Positions 1 to 9,193 of a stretch of DNA of 64,000 bases are shown in pieces; the stretch's first letter is position 1, and each line of letters starts with the position of its first letter. The DNA is taken from positions 2,480,001 to 2,544,000 of the forward strand of contig JAWKZW010000001.1 in assembly GCA_041395725.1 (NCBI GenBank), in the 5' to 3' direction. Position numbers and translations under genes: made by a program. This stretch comes from Gammaproteobacteria bacterium (lineage in GTDB: Bacteria; Pseudomonadota; Gammaproteobacteria; Pseudomonadales; Pseudohongiellaceae). Under the pieces are notes generated by a model. The model was given only the letters and a program-made list of their open reading frames with translations, was not told where the DNA came from and ran no database searches.

Positions 1-722
1 GTTTGCTGCTCCATCCCCGGCATTCCTGCAGTGAAGGCAAGCCATTGCTCGTAGTAGGAGACCGCTGCGTCAGGCTCGTCCACCCGGTTGTGCAGCTGAC
101 CCAGGGCCAGAATAGCGCGGGCGTTTACATCAGGGCGAAGCTCGGGGATGGTAAGCAGTCTGTCAAAGGCTGAGATTGATTCCTGATACATCTCCAACTG
201 CAGCAAGGTATTGGTATAAAAATTCAATAATGTGGCCTGTTCAAACGGATTCAGTTCGTCGAAGGCGAGGTAGAGTGCGTTCATTTCATTCAAAGCCTCC
301 TCCCACTGGCCATCCAGCTGCCGTGCCTGAACCTCGGTCACCACCTCGAGCACTTGCTGGCTGAGGCGGGGCGCAGCCGGGTCATCCTCGGCGACAGAAT
401 CGCGATCGGTTGCTTCGGCTTGCGAGGCAGCCTGAGTTGCGGGCGCATTACCAGCCCCAAGGGTTGCCGCATCATTATTCGTGTTGGACAGGGCTGTCGA
501 ATTGTCAGAAGAGGGATCGTCGGCATTGACGCTTTCCGCCACGTCAGGTGCTGTTGCGTCCTGCTCCTGCCCGGAAGCCGCAGCCTCCTCGCGGAAATCT
601 GCCAATGCGGTACTGCTGCGGACAGCCTGTTGCTCTGTTTCCGGGCCCCTAAGGACCAGGAGAGTCAGCACTGCCGCGGTGGTAACTACGAGAATGACAA
701 GTATAAGTTTCGTATTCTTCAT
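1..722 (-). CDS. TPR-like membrane-anchored or secreted protein, 3' end outside window
   Basis: An open frame runs from an ATG at 722 without a stop to the left edge, giving about 240 residues, so the protein is partial. It begins MKNTKLILVILVV followed by a hydrophobic stretch to about residue 25, read as a signal anchor or signal peptide. Residues 30 to 120 are low-complexity, rich in Ala, Glu, Asp and Ser. After that come helical segments spaced like tetratricopeptide repeats, for example ending NFYTNTLLQLEMYQESISAF and ALGQLHNRVDEPDAAVSYYE. These pairs of amphipathic helices with conserved Ala, Leu and Tyr positions are typical of TPR proteins that scaffold envelope complexes. The start is supported by the hydrophobic N-terminus; no strong ribosome binding site is visible. 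The specific role is unknown. Confidence 0.72.
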   Translation of the reverse strand, partial: MKNTKLILVILVVTTAAVLTLLVLRGPETEQQAVRSSTALADFREEAAASGQEQDATAPDVAESVNADDPSSDNSTALSNTNNDAATLGAGNAPATQAASQAEATDRDSVAEDDPAAPRLSQQVLEVVTEVQARQLDGQWEEALNEMNALYLAFDELNPFEQATLLNFYTNTLLQLEMYQESISAFDRLLTIPELRPDVNARAILALGQLHNRVDEPDAAVSYYEQWLAFTAGMPGMEQQ

Positions 723-970
723 AGGATCTCCGCCCTGGGAACCCCCTGGCCGGTTACCGCAGAGCTCTGTGCTGACAACCGGCGGCTGACCGAAGGGTTC
801 TTTATGATTATTATGTGATTAATATTATTGTGATTCTTGTGGTCTGGAGTGTCCGTCAATCAAGGGCAGTATTACACCGATTCAGCTGCAATTAAAGGCC
901 TGGCAGCGCCGGCATTGGTGGAGGCAGAGCAGGTGCCTGGCATGGGCGGGACGCAATGCCGGGAGGTAAA

Positions 971-3703
971 TCAGTTTGCAGCAGTGCTGTTTCTGGAGGT
1001 GAAAAACCGCAATCGGATCTGCTTCTCAATTTCGACAATGGCAAAAAATACCACGCCGATAGCCAGTGTAATCAGCCCGGCATGGAGCGGCACGGCGCGC
1101 GTTGAAAAAATTGCCTGCATGACTGGCAGGTAAGTCATGATGAGTTGCGCAATAACTACCACAAGAACTGTGATCCAGACAGCCCGTGTCCCCTTTACTG
1201 CCCGCCAGGTAAGAGAGGTGCCGTAAATGTTCCTGATAAAAAACAGTTGAAATATTTCCAGCACCACCAGCGTGTTAAGAGACAGGGTTCTGGCCAGTTC
1301 CACCGACAGCCCGGCCTCAATTGTAAAGTTGAACACGGCCAGCACGCTGATCACAAACAGGGCCGACACCAGGACGATATGCCAGGCCAGGTCTTTGCCC
1401 AGCAGCGGTTCTCCCCGCCGACGTGGAGGCTTATTCATGGTGCTGTCTTCGGTGGGTTCGAATGCCAGTGCCAGACCTAACGTCGGTGTGTTGATCAGAT
1501 TGATCCAGAGAATCTGGATAGGAGAGATCGGCAGCGTCGAGCCCATTAAAAGCGCAACAATGATGACGAGCGCTTCGCCGGCACTGGTGGGTAAGGTCCA
1601 GCTGATCACTTTCTTGATGTTATCGTAGACGGTTCGGCCTTCGCGTATTGCCGCCACGATAGTCGCAAAGTTGTCGTCGGCCAGCACGAAATCCGCCGCT
1701 TCCTTGGCGGCCTCGCTGCCCTTGCGGCCCATGGCGATACCGGTGTCTGCACGCCGTAAGGCAGGCGCGTCATTGACGCCGTCACCGGTCATGGCCACTG
1801 CCATGCCATGCTCCTGCAGCGCCATTACCAGGCGCAGTTTATGCTCGGGGCTGGTCCTGGCAAAAATGTCGGTACCCAGTACCTGCTGCGAGAGTTGAGC
1901 GTCAGTCATCGCGTCCAGATCGACGCCGGTCAGCACATCGTTCGCATTCTCCAGACCGATCTGTTTGCCAATCGCCGCGGCAGTCCCTTTGTGATCGCCG
2001 GTGACCATTTTGACGCGTATCCCTGCCTTGCGACATTCCTTGATGGCGGAGATTGCCTCAGGGCGGGGAGGATCTATGAGGCCCACCAGGCCGACCAGTA
2101 TCAGCCCCTGTTTGACGTCGTCTTGCTGCAGTGCCGTCTGCCCCGGTGCTGTCTGTTTGACTGCCAGTGCCAGCACCCGTTGTCCCCGGGATGCAATCTG
2201 TTCCGCCGTTTCATGCCAGGCTTCGTAGCGGAAAGGCTGCAGCGAGCCGTCACTCCCTCGTTCGAACTGGCTCATCGAGAATATCTGCTCGGGGGCGCCT
2301 TTGACGAACAGGAAGCCATGGCCGTTTTGGTCATGATGCAGGGTTGCCATGAAGCGATGGCTGGAATCAAACGGGATTGCGTCGGTGCGCTGCCAATCGC
2401 CTTTTTCCTGGCTCAGTTCCTGGCCCGCTTTACCGGCAAATGCCAGCAGTGCACCCTCCATGGGGTCGCCTTCCACTTCCCAGCTGCCCTCACGATTATG
2501 GATCGAGGCGTCGTTGCACAGCAGTGCCACACGGCTCATTTCTTCAATAACAGGGTGGTCAGCGCCATCGACCAGCTGGTCTGCGACGCGAAGTCGGCCA
2601 TCTGGCTGATAGCCGAGACCATCCAGGGAAAATTCCTGGTCCCGGGAGTGGGCAGTAACAACCATCATCTCGTTACGGGTGAGCGTGCCGGTCTTATCCG
2701 TGCAGATTACGGAAACGGAGCCAAGTGTCTCAATGGCGGGCAACCTTCTGATGATGGCCTTGCGCCGGGCCATCGCCTGTACGCCAACTGCAAGAGTGAT
2801 GGTGAGGACGGCCGGCAGGCCCTCCGGGATAGCCGCCACGGAAAGCCCGACCACCGCCATGAAGAGCTCGGTAAAAGCCAACTCCGATATCAGATAGCCG
2901 TAGCCGAGAAGAAACAAAGCGACCCCGATAATCACCGCCGTCAGCCACCTGGCGAAGCGATTCATCTGTATCAGCAGGGGTGTGGTCAGAGGCTCGACTT
3001 CGCCCAGCAGGCCGCCGATACGACCAATCTCCGTCCCGGTACCGGTGGCTACGACGACCCCTGTGCCCTGGCCGCTGGTGACGCTGGTGCCGCTGAAAGC
3101 CATGCAGACCCGGTCACCGAGGGCGGCATTCTCGTCACCAGGAACCTCAGCTTTATTTACCGGTACCGACTCTCCGGTGAGAATCGATTCCTGAATCTGC
3201 AGGCCGTTGCTGGTCAGCAGGCGCAGATCTGCCGGAACCCTATCGCCGGCCTCCAGCAGAACAATGTCGCCGGGTACCAGCTGCTCGCCCTCGATAGTAG
3301 AACGCTCACCGTCACGGACAACCGAGGCACGAATGGCAAGGATTTTCTGAATGGCAAGCATTGCCCGCTGCGCCTTACCTTCCTGAAGAAAGCCGATAAT
3401 CGCATTGGCGACCACCACGGAAAATATGACCATTGAGTCTAAAAAATGGTTAAGGGTGAGGGTAATGAAGCCGGTAATGATCAGGACATAGATCAGGATG
3501 TTATTGAAGTGCGAGAAGATACGCAGCAACAGGCTGCGGGGTGGTGTTCTTGGCAGGGTGTTAGGCCCATAAGCGCTGAGTCGCTTCTCAGCCTCAGCCC
3601 TGGACAGGCCGTCAGCGCTGCTGCTCAATAGCGCAAGACTGGTCTCAGCCGGTATTGCGTGCCACTTATGCTGCTGCGTCTCTCTTTCCTGTTGCGCGGT
3701 CAT
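971..3703 (-). CDS. P-type cation-transporting ATPase, Ca2+/SERCA-like (P2 type)
   Basis: An inner-membrane pump of about 910 residues that uses ATP to move a cation, most likely Ca2+ (P2A/SERCA-PMR1 group) and less likely Na+/K+ or Mg2+. The N-terminal cation-ATPase domain (residues 10-80) is followed by two TM helices, the actuator domain with the TGES loop (ILTGESVPV), TM3-4 containing AAIPEGLP (the PEGL ion-site motif), and the phosphorylation motif DKTGTLT near residue 335. The nucleotide-binding segment KGAPE, TGDH, the hinge TGDGVNDAPAL and six C-terminal TM helices follow. The frame stays open to 3775, but the ATG at 3703 (MTAQQERETQQHKW) matches where family members begin and the extra upstream residues look like read-through. 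It stands alone, 248 bp from the TPR gene on the same strand. Ion specificity is inferred from overall resemblance. Confidence 0.93.
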   Translation of the reverse strand: MTAQQERETQQHKWHAIPAETSLALLSSSADGLSRAEAEKRLSAYGPNTLPRTPPRSLLLRIFSHFNNILIYVLIITGFITLTLNHFLDSMVIFSVVVANAIIGFLQEGKAQRAMLAIQKILAIRASVVRDGERSTIEGEQLVPGDIVLLEAGDRVPADLRLLTSNGLQIQESILTGESVPVNKAEVPGDENAALGDRVCMAFSGTSVTSGQGTGVVVATGTGTEIGRIGGLLGEVEPLTTPLLIQMNRFARWLTAVIIGVALFLLGYGYLISELAFTELFMAVVGLSVAAIPEGLPAVLTITLAVGVQAMARRKAIIRRLPAIETLGSVSVICTDKTGTLTRNEMMVVTAHSRDQEFSLDGLGYQPDGRLRVADQLVDGADHPVIEEMSRVALLCNDASIHNREGSWEVEGDPMEGALLAFAGKAGQELSQEKGDWQRTDAIPFDSSHRFMATLHHDQNGHGFLFVKGAPEQIFSMSQFERGSDGSLQPFRYEAWHETAEQIASRGQRVLALAVKQTAPGQTALQQDDVKQGLILVGLVGLIDPPRPEAISAIKECRKAGIRVKMVTGDHKGTAAAIGKQIGLENANDVLTGVDLDAMTDAQLSQQVLGTDIFARTSPEHKLRLVMALQEHGMAVAMTGDGVNDAPALRRADTGIAMGRKGSEAAKEAADFVLADDNFATIVAAIREGRTVYDNIKKVISWTLPTSAGEALVIIVALLMGSTLPISPIQILWINLINTPTLGLALAFEPTEDSTMNKPPRRRGEPLLGKDLAWHIVLVSALFVISVLAVFNFTIEAGLSVELARTLSLNTLVVLEIFQLFFIRNIYGTSLTWRAVKGTRAVWITVLVVVIAQLIMTYLPVMQAIFSTRAVPLHAGLITLAIGVVFFAIVEIEKQIRLRFFTSRNSTAAN

Positions 3704-4046
3704 GGTGGCAGCGAAAAATCCGAAAGCCCGTTGCTGGCGGGATGAAAATAACACTGAGCACCGAAAGCGTAACAAAGTACACCCTTGGTGTAACGGGAGA
3801 TTTCGTCTGTAACCTGCGGGAGGCAGTGGATTCCGCTGTCAGGCAGCAATCGCTCAGCGGCTCCTGCGTTGTAATTTTACGGTATTCTTTCAGGTTCTTA
3901 TGCAGGTCCGACAGGTCTGCGGCCGACACCATGCTGGCGAAACACGGTAACTTGCTGACGTTGTTAACGAGATAACCCGGACCAGGAATACCGCGATATT
4001 TGATACCCCCGGAAAGGTTGCTATTCCCTAATTACCAAGAGGTTCC
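3704..4046. other. Intergenic, no gene seen
   Basis: 343 bp between two minus-strand genes. I see no credible coding frame. It should contain the ATPase promoter; a weak candidate on the minus strand is TTGTTA with TGTTAT 16 bp further on, within about 3735-3775, but the match is not strong enough to call. Confidence 0.5.
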
Positions 4047-6227
4047 CTAAAACGTGCCACTGACTTTCAGGCTGAAATCCAGCCCCGTATTGCTGCATTG
4101 ATTCTCGATCTCTTCCAGAATTTCATCCGCAATGCGCCCGACAAAGCGCGTTCGTCTACGACATCTGACGTTGTTACTGGCGTTCTGAACATCCACCCGG
4201 TAAGTCAGACCGCGGCTGTCTCTTAATTCGGCGAACAGGTTGTAGCGCGGGTCGCCAATCTCGAACTCGATGTCGTCCACATCGTAACGGAACAGGCCGC
4301 CATCGATACGGTCGAAATTCTGGAAACCCCAGTTGAACCGCCATTCGGGGATATCATGGCGCAGAGTGAGTCTGAACTGACCCCGCATGTGCGACTGGAA
4401 GCGTCGTTCTATACCCAGAAAGGGGTCGGTTACCTGCGAGTCCTGTACCAGCAGCGATGGCGAGACCAGCAGGTTGGGCAGCCCGATCAGGCCCATTCGA
4501 ACACTGGCAGACAGGTCAACCCCGTACTCCCTGCCATCGCCGATATTACCATTGGCCGACTGGAGGTTGTCGTCTGAAGGCGAGACATCGATGCGGTCAA
4601 TAACATCCTGGTGATCGGCATAGAAAAGTTGGCCATTCAGCACGCCGACATCATTCGGCAGTCGATACTCGGTGTTAAAACTGTAACGCCATTGAGTCTG
4701 CTGACGCAGCTGGGCGTTGCCGGCAACCGTGTTGCGGTCGTTGTCCTGTTCATCGTTGGCGGCGACGAAATCGGAAAAACTGAGCTGGTTGACGATCCGT
4801 TCGATTGTGCCCCGAAGTTGTAAGGTCGGGGTCAGGTCGTAGCGAAGGTCCATTTTTGGCTTGAAGAAGGTGAAATCACGCTTGTTGGTGACGTCACCGG
4901 ACTGAGAAATCTCTGAAACTTCATACAGCAGAGTAGATTCCAGAGAGAGCTTTGGAGACAGAGTCCAGTTATGAATCAGAAACGGCTCATAGCGGATTTC
5001 CTCCACCCGGGAATTTGCATTGGATATATTCTGAGGCACCAGCCCCCCCACCACGTCGGACGGGGTGCCGGTGGCGCTGAGCAGGCCCAGGGCGAGCCGG
5101 GAATCGAGTATGGTCTGGGCCCGTTCGACACCGAATTCAATATTCTGCTCGGAAAGGATATCCATGGTATAGGAGCTGCGCAGGATACGCTCTTCGGTCA
5201 CACTGTCGGTATTCAGGTACAGGTTTTTCTGGAACAGCCCGTCGTCCTGCAGCTTGAAGCGCTGGCGGGTGGAATTCTGATTGTTCTGGTTGGCGATGCC
5301 CAGCAGCTTGAAGCGGTTACCATTGTCCCGGGTAAATTCGTAGTCACCGCCAATCTCCCAGTTGTCGCGGTCGAAGGGGTTGTCTTCCTTTTCGACGGTT
5401 AGGGTTTCCGGGGTGGTGCGCAGATTGCGGGTAATCCGATCCACCGTGCTGGGAGAATCCTGCACTGCATACAGGGCGTTCATGCGTACGCTGCTCCGGG
5501 GCGAGAGAGCGTAACTCAGGTTCATGCTCAGCTCGTTGTTGTCGCGCTCGTTGATGCGGTCTTCATCGATGGTGTCGTTGGGGAGAAAATCCGCAAGGAT
5601 GCTGTGCTCGTAGGTTACGGTGTGAGTATAGTTCGGGTTACTGCGCAGGCTGAACAGATAGTTCAATCCACCGCTCTGGCCACTCAGAGCGACAGAGGCG
5701 TTAGGTGTCACGGTCTCGTCCTGAGACAAGGTTGCTGTTGCATCCCAGGAAATACTGTTAGTGGACAGGGCCTCGAACAGCACCACGTTGATTACCTGCC
5801 CGCTGCCCCGGACATCGAGTTCGCCAGAGGTGCCGCGAATGATCTGTATTTCCTGCACCTGATCGGCCGGTATCCGGCTTAACAGCCCACCGGCCTGGGC
5901 ATTCTTGCCGGCGGTGCGCTTGCCGTCGATGAGTATGTCCGTGCCGCCGCTGCTGCTGCCAAGGCCGCGACCACCGCTGGAGGGGTTGCCGCCACCGGGC
6001 CCGCCGCCAGGCCCGCCCCCGCTGGTCTGCCCCGGTATCCGATTGAGCATATCCTGTGCAGTAATCGGCACCCACTGGTCGAAATAGCTGGCGGGATAGA
6101 TGACCGTGGAGCCATCGTCGGAGATGTCCTGGGCTATCGCGGCGGGAGACAAGGCGCAGGCCAGGGTCAGGGTCACGACAGAGGCCAGGGTGGTGAGCCA
6201 ATGCACTGGTCGGTCAGATTGCATCAT
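4047..6227 (-). CDS. TonB-dependent outer-membrane receptor with Gly-rich plug insertion
   Basis: A 726-residue outer-membrane protein. A signal peptide ends near residue 32 (PAAIA-QD). The plug domain (about 50-165) contains DMLNRIPG, the ILIDGKR motif, and IPADQVQEIQIIRGTSGE, all standard plug elements. The remainder alternates amphipathic beta-strands and ends in an aromatic residue (SGTF), as expected of a 22-strand barrel recognised by the BAM complex. Between the first plug helix and the ILIDGKR strand lies an unusual Gly/Pro/Ser run (residues about 69-95, SGGGPGGGPGGGN and onward), unlike typical plugs. The protein is at the short end for the family. Substrate is not predictable; no siderophore or vitamin gene is adjacent. 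It is probably monocistronic. Confidence 0.88.
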   Translation of the reverse strand: MMQSDRPVHWLTTLASVVTLTLACALSPAAIAQDISDDGSTVIYPASYFDQWVPITAQDMLNRIPGQTSGGGPGGGPGGGNPSSGGRGLGSSSGGTDILIDGKRTAGKNAQAGGLLSRIPADQVQEIQIIRGTSGELDVRGSGQVINVVLFEALSTNSISWDATATLSQDETVTPNASVALSGQSGGLNYLFSLRSNPNYTHTVTYEHSILADFLPNDTIDEDRINERDNNELSMNLSYALSPRSSVRMNALYAVQDSPSTVDRITRNLRTTPETLTVEKEDNPFDRDNWEIGGDYEFTRDNGNRFKLLGIANQNNQNSTRQRFKLQDDGLFQKNLYLNTDSVTEERILRSSYTMDILSEQNIEFGVERAQTILDSRLALGLLSATGTPSDVVGGLVPQNISNANSRVEEIRYEPFLIHNWTLSPKLSLESTLLYEVSEISQSGDVTNKRDFTFFKPKMDLRYDLTPTLQLRGTIERIVNQLSFSDFVAANDEQDNDRNTVAGNAQLRQQTQWRYSFNTEYRLPNDVGVLNGQLFYADHQDVIDRIDVSPSDDNLQSANGNIGDGREYGVDLSASVRMGLIGLPNLLVSPSLLVQDSQVTDPFLGIERRFQSHMRGQFRLTLRHDIPEWRFNWGFQNFDRIDGGLFRYDVDDIEFEIGDPRYNLFAELRDSRGLTYRVDVQNASNNVRCRRRTRFVGRIADEILEEIENQCSNTGLDFSLKVSGTF

Positions 6228-6448
6228 TGTTCAGTTCCGGTATGGGGCCCTGCCAGGCGGGCAGACTGATTAGAAACGGTCGATTGTACCGGCAATTGAG
6301 CGAAACACCGCATGGCTGTTACAAAGTGTCAAGATTTTATGGGGAGCGTTGGTGCCTCGCTCTTAATTTGTGCTTATTCATGGGTTTTATTCTGGATTGC
6401 CCCGTGGCGGGGGTATTCTGGTTGTTGTTTTAGTTCTTTTTTGAGATC

Positions 6449-6595
6449 GCCCCACCCCGGGGGAACCTGCCGACGGAGCAACGCGCATCCCTCCGGGATT
6501 CCCTCCCTCGGTCGGGAGCCCTGGAAAACGGTCTCCCTCGGTCAGTCGGTGCTGCGTTTTGATCGCTCCGTCGGCAGGTTCCCCCGGGGTGGGGC
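6449..6595. repeat. Perfect 31-bp inverted repeat with 85-bp spacer
   Basis: The left arm 6449-6479 begins GCCCCACCCCGGGGG and ends GACGGAGC. The right arm 6565-6595 is its exact reverse complement. Homology continues imperfectly into the spacer (AACGC on the left against GCGTTTTGATC on the right). The transcript could fold into a very stable GC-rich hairpin. The structure resembles the ends of a miniature transposable element or a REP/BIME-like unit; no transposase is attached. Confidence 0.85.
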
Positions 6596-6756
6596 TCGGT
6601 GCGGGATTCCATCCTCGGTGGATTGATGCAAGAGCGCTACCGCGCTTACTTCCCAGCTTCGCTTTTAATTCGATTAGCAATTACTTCCGTTTTCGTCGAA
6701 GTCGCTGAATGTTGGCTCCCGCTTAGCGCCGAGGCGTGGTCGGCGGGAGTTCGGTG

Positions 6757-6920
6757 GGCTGCAATCAAGGACAGGCCCCGCCCGGAGGGGCCTTCAGGCA
6801 AGCCCGCTTGCTTCGTTGCACTGCCTTGACAGGCCGACGCATGCCGGCGGCAATGCGCCTTGCCAGCAGACTCGTCTGAAGGCCAGAGCATTGTGGTAAT
6901 TACTCAGAGGCTCCTTAGAG
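6757..6920 (+). repeat. MITE-like repeat, copy A (left end incomplete)
   Basis: Shares a block with the copy at 18148-18301, including GGGGCCTTCAG, GCTTCGTTGC, CTGCCTTGACAGGCCGAC and GCAATGCGCCTTGCCAG, and ends in CAGAGGCTCCTTAG, matching the AGGTTCCTTAG terminus of the other copy. The left inverted terminus is not recognisable, so this copy is truncated. It has no coding capacity and is probably mobilised in trans by an IS5-like transposase. Confidence 0.75.
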
Positions 6921-7044
6921 TGAGGGGACCCGGGACGGGCGCTGTCCGCAGCCCACCGAACTCCCTGCCGACTACGCCGCTCGAAGCCACAACGCGTCCC
7001 TCTCTCCATGTCCCTCTCTCCAATATACGCCCGCCTGAAAACCA

Positions 7045-7062
7045 TCATCAATCAGAGGTTCC
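7045..7062 (+). repeat. Solo MITE/IS terminus
   Basis: The sequence TCATCAATCAGAGGTTCC matches the terminal ATCAGAGGTTCC of the repeat family found at 18.1 and 18.9 kb. It lies across the stop codon of the carboxypeptidase gene, whose last codons may derive from it. Confidence 0.55.
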
Positions 7063-8217
7063 CCAGGGTGAATTCAGGGAAGGACGATCCAGAAAAGCTT
7101 GCAGAGTCTGCAGGCAGGAATAAGCCAGCTTTCTGCTGCGTTCCGGTGACCAGCCGAACTCAGAATCCGGGGTCGCCGTAGTATCTTTGAATGGCATTTC
7201 CAGAGTCATCGCCAGGCAGCCGTGCAGTGAGGCGGTCTGCGAAGTGCTCATGCCCATGTTGGCTTCGCCAGGGTTTTTCCGTCCATACCCCTGCTCAGTC
7301 TGAAAATCCCTGTTGAGGCCGGCCAGGGTGTTTTTGAAAAAGTCCAGCGCCTGCTGGTCATCCTCATTCCAGTCAGCCAGGCCTTCTGTGCCGGCGATAA
7401 AACAATAGGGCAGTGATTCATCGCCGTGGATGTCCATGAAAAAATCCACCCCGGTTTCAGACATTTTCTGTTTCACCAGATAAACCTCCGGGCTGTATTC
7501 CATGCTGGGATTCTGCCACTCCCGGTTCAGGTTCCGCCCTGCGGCATTGCAGCGTAAATGCCCCCGGCGACTGCCGTCGGGGTTCATGTTCGGTACCACA
7601 TAAAAGCGGCATTGCTCCAACAGGCTTCCGGCAAGCGGGTCGTCCGGATTCAGCAGACAATCGAGTAAGCCCTCCATCCACCATTCGGCCATGGTCTCGC
7701 CCGGATGCTGTCTGGCCATAAACCAGCAGTTTTTCAATGGTCTGCCCGGTGTAACGCTCGCGGGGTCCTGTATTGTTAACAGGTCCAGATCCTGCCCATC
7801 CAGTGTCGTACCCAGACGCGTGAGGGATGTCAGCCCAGAGCAGGCTGCCCTGGCGATCAGATCATGGTGTCGCTCCATCGAGTAAGGCGCAAAGTAACTG
7901 AAATAAACGCTATCGTGCTCCGCCAGAAAATCGATGCTCAGGATCCCGTCACGGAATTCAGTTGGATGGCGTAACCAGGTCTGACGATCATAGGAATAAA
8001 CCACCCGGTAATTCCTGAAGCCGTCTGGATAGGTGGCCTGACCTGCGTTCACAATATGAATTCTGCAGGAAACTCCCCGGGCGCCAGTCAGGCGGAAATA
8101 GAACCATTGGAAAAATTCGGACTGGTTGTCAGGAATTATTTCCAGGCGAATAGCATTGCTGTTGTCGCTGGATAATACCGAAATATTGCCACCGTCAAAA
8201 TTGCTGCTTACGTTCAT
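7048..8217 (-). CDS. M14 zinc carboxypeptidase, cytosolic carboxypeptidase (CCP)-like
   Basis: About 389 residues from the ATG at 8217 (MNVSSNFDGG). An N-terminal beta-sandwich of the CCP family (residues 1-120, with WFYFRLTGARG) precedes the M14 catalytic domain. Zinc ligands are seen in RQHPGETMAEW (His and Glu) and in MDIHGDE (third ligand His). The substrate-binding NMNPDG and GRNLNR motifs are present, and the catalytic glutamate lies in TLEMPFKD. Bacterial members are predicted cytoplasmic metallopeptidases that remove C-terminal residues; no signal peptide is seen here. The frame is open to 8373, but the extra 52 residues do not resemble the family. A repeat terminus overlaps the 3' end. 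The substrate is unknown. Confidence 0.9.
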   Translation of the reverse strand: MNVSSNFDGGNISVLSSDNSNAIRLEIIPDNQSEFFQWFYFRLTGARGVSCRIHIVNAGQATYPDGFRNYRVVYSYDRQTWLRHPTEFRDGILSIDFLAEHDSVYFSYFAPYSMERHHDLIARAACSGLTSLTRLGTTLDGQDLDLLTIQDPASVTPGRPLKNCWFMARQHPGETMAEWWMEGLLDCLLNPDDPLAGSLLEQCRFYVVPNMNPDGSRRGHLRCNAAGRNLNREWQNPSMEYSPEVYLVKQKMSETGVDFFMDIHGDESLPYCFIAGTEGLADWNEDDQQALDFFKNTLAGLNRDFQTEQGYGRKNPGEANMGMSTSQTASLHGCLAMTLEMPFKDTTATPDSEFGWSPERSRKLAYSCLQTLQAFLDRPSLNSPWGTSD

Positions 8218-8423
8218 ATTGTCCGAAGTCCGTTTTACTGAGCGCAGTGTGATTCTGGTATGTGTCCGCTGTGCACCATCGCGTATCCAAGGTTTCCTTT
8301 GCTCAACAGCCGCAGCGCGTTCGGCGCTGGTGAGTCTGCAGGTATGAAAAACGCGGTGACTAGGAGGTGCCACCCGGGAGTCGCGCCGCGTGAATAGTCT
8401 GAGTGTTGTCTGGGTTGCAAACC

Positions 8424-8924
8424 TCAGCAGGAGACCAGTTTGCCGGCCTCCACGCTGGTGTAACCGGTGATGCGCCAGCCGGCGTCGGTTCTGCCCAGAA
8501 AGTAGACCAGACTGCCGACGGACATCTCGGTGTTGTCTTCGGCGTAGCGGGTGTTATAGCCACTTACGATCGCCATGCCCTCGTTGAGGACGCAGACATT
8601 CTCGACTGTGAACTCGGAATGATCCCACCCCCGCTGCAGCAGACCGATAAGAGAACGTTGCCAGCCAACCAGAGCCTCCGCGCGGTTCAGGCTCATGTTG
8701 ATGCCATTGGCGCCATAGGTCATCCATGGAACCGTAAAGACCTCATCAGGCATCGCGTCCATATTGCGTTCCGAGAAGTAGCGGTAATACAGAGCCATAT
8801 GCGCCGCAGCCTCAGCGCTTACGCGGGCTTGCATGCTGTCAGTCTGAGCCTGCAGCGGATTCATCCCGGAAAAGGCAACAACCAGGGTCAGGCATGCCAG
8901 TGACAAATGGGTAAGATGTCGCAT
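8424..8924 (-). CDS. Secreted NTF2/SnoaL-like protein (DUF4440 type)
   Basis: About 166 residues. The ATG at 8924 gives MRHLTHLSLACLTLVVAFSG, a clear signal peptide ending near LQAQ; the ATG at 8939 would only add five residues. The mature part has the alpha-plus-beta pattern of the NTF2-like cone fold: a helix with AAAHMALYYRYFSERNM, the strand pair VPWMTYGANG, and the C-terminal strands MAIVSGYNTRY, GSLVYFLGR and GWRITGYTS. The W-x-I-T-G-Y-T ending is typical of DUF4440/SnoaL-like proteins. These are small-ligand binders or enzymes with varied roles, so no reaction can be assigned. It is probably periplasmic and monocistronic. Confidence 0.75.
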   Translation of the reverse strand: MRHLTHLSLACLTLVVAFSGMNPLQAQTDSMQARVSAEAAAHMALYYRYFSERNMDAMPDEVFTVPWMTYGANGINMSLNRAEALVGWQRSLIGLLQRGWDHSEFTVENVCVLNEGMAIVSGYNTRYAEDNTEMSVGSLVYFLGRTDAGWRITGYTSVEAGKLVSC

Positions 8925-9193
8925 CGTTGGGTTCCTCAAAGATTGATGGTAATGCCGAGGTGGCGGTCAGGTACTCAGACCCGCTTGCGCAGAGTATAGG
9001 TTAAACAGTCTGAAATCGACAAACGCCCGGGTGCCAGAGATTTAATGGGATGTCGGCTGATTGGTCGTCCAATCGGTACAAAGCAACTGTCAACCAGTCC
9101 CCTGTTGGCACGTTGAAAACCCTGACAGGTAAAAAACCCAGTGCACCTGAAAATGTCGCACGACGCGATGAAAACAGTAACAGGAGACAGATT

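Larger units (their letters stand above)
6228..7047. other. Intergenic region holding repeats, no gene
   Basis: 820 bp without a believable gene. It contains a perfect 31-bp inverted repeat (6449-6479 and 6565-6595) and a MITE-like repeat copy (about 6757-6920). A further repeat terminus at 7045-7062 overlaps the end of the downstream carboxypeptidase gene. Short frames seen here are translations of these repeats. Confidence 0.7.

Noticed and set aside
1808..3436. Long plus-strand frame of 542 codons
   Set aside because: It lies wholly opposite the P-type ATPase gene, whose motifs are unmistakable; the frame has no family-like motifs and is an antisense shadow.
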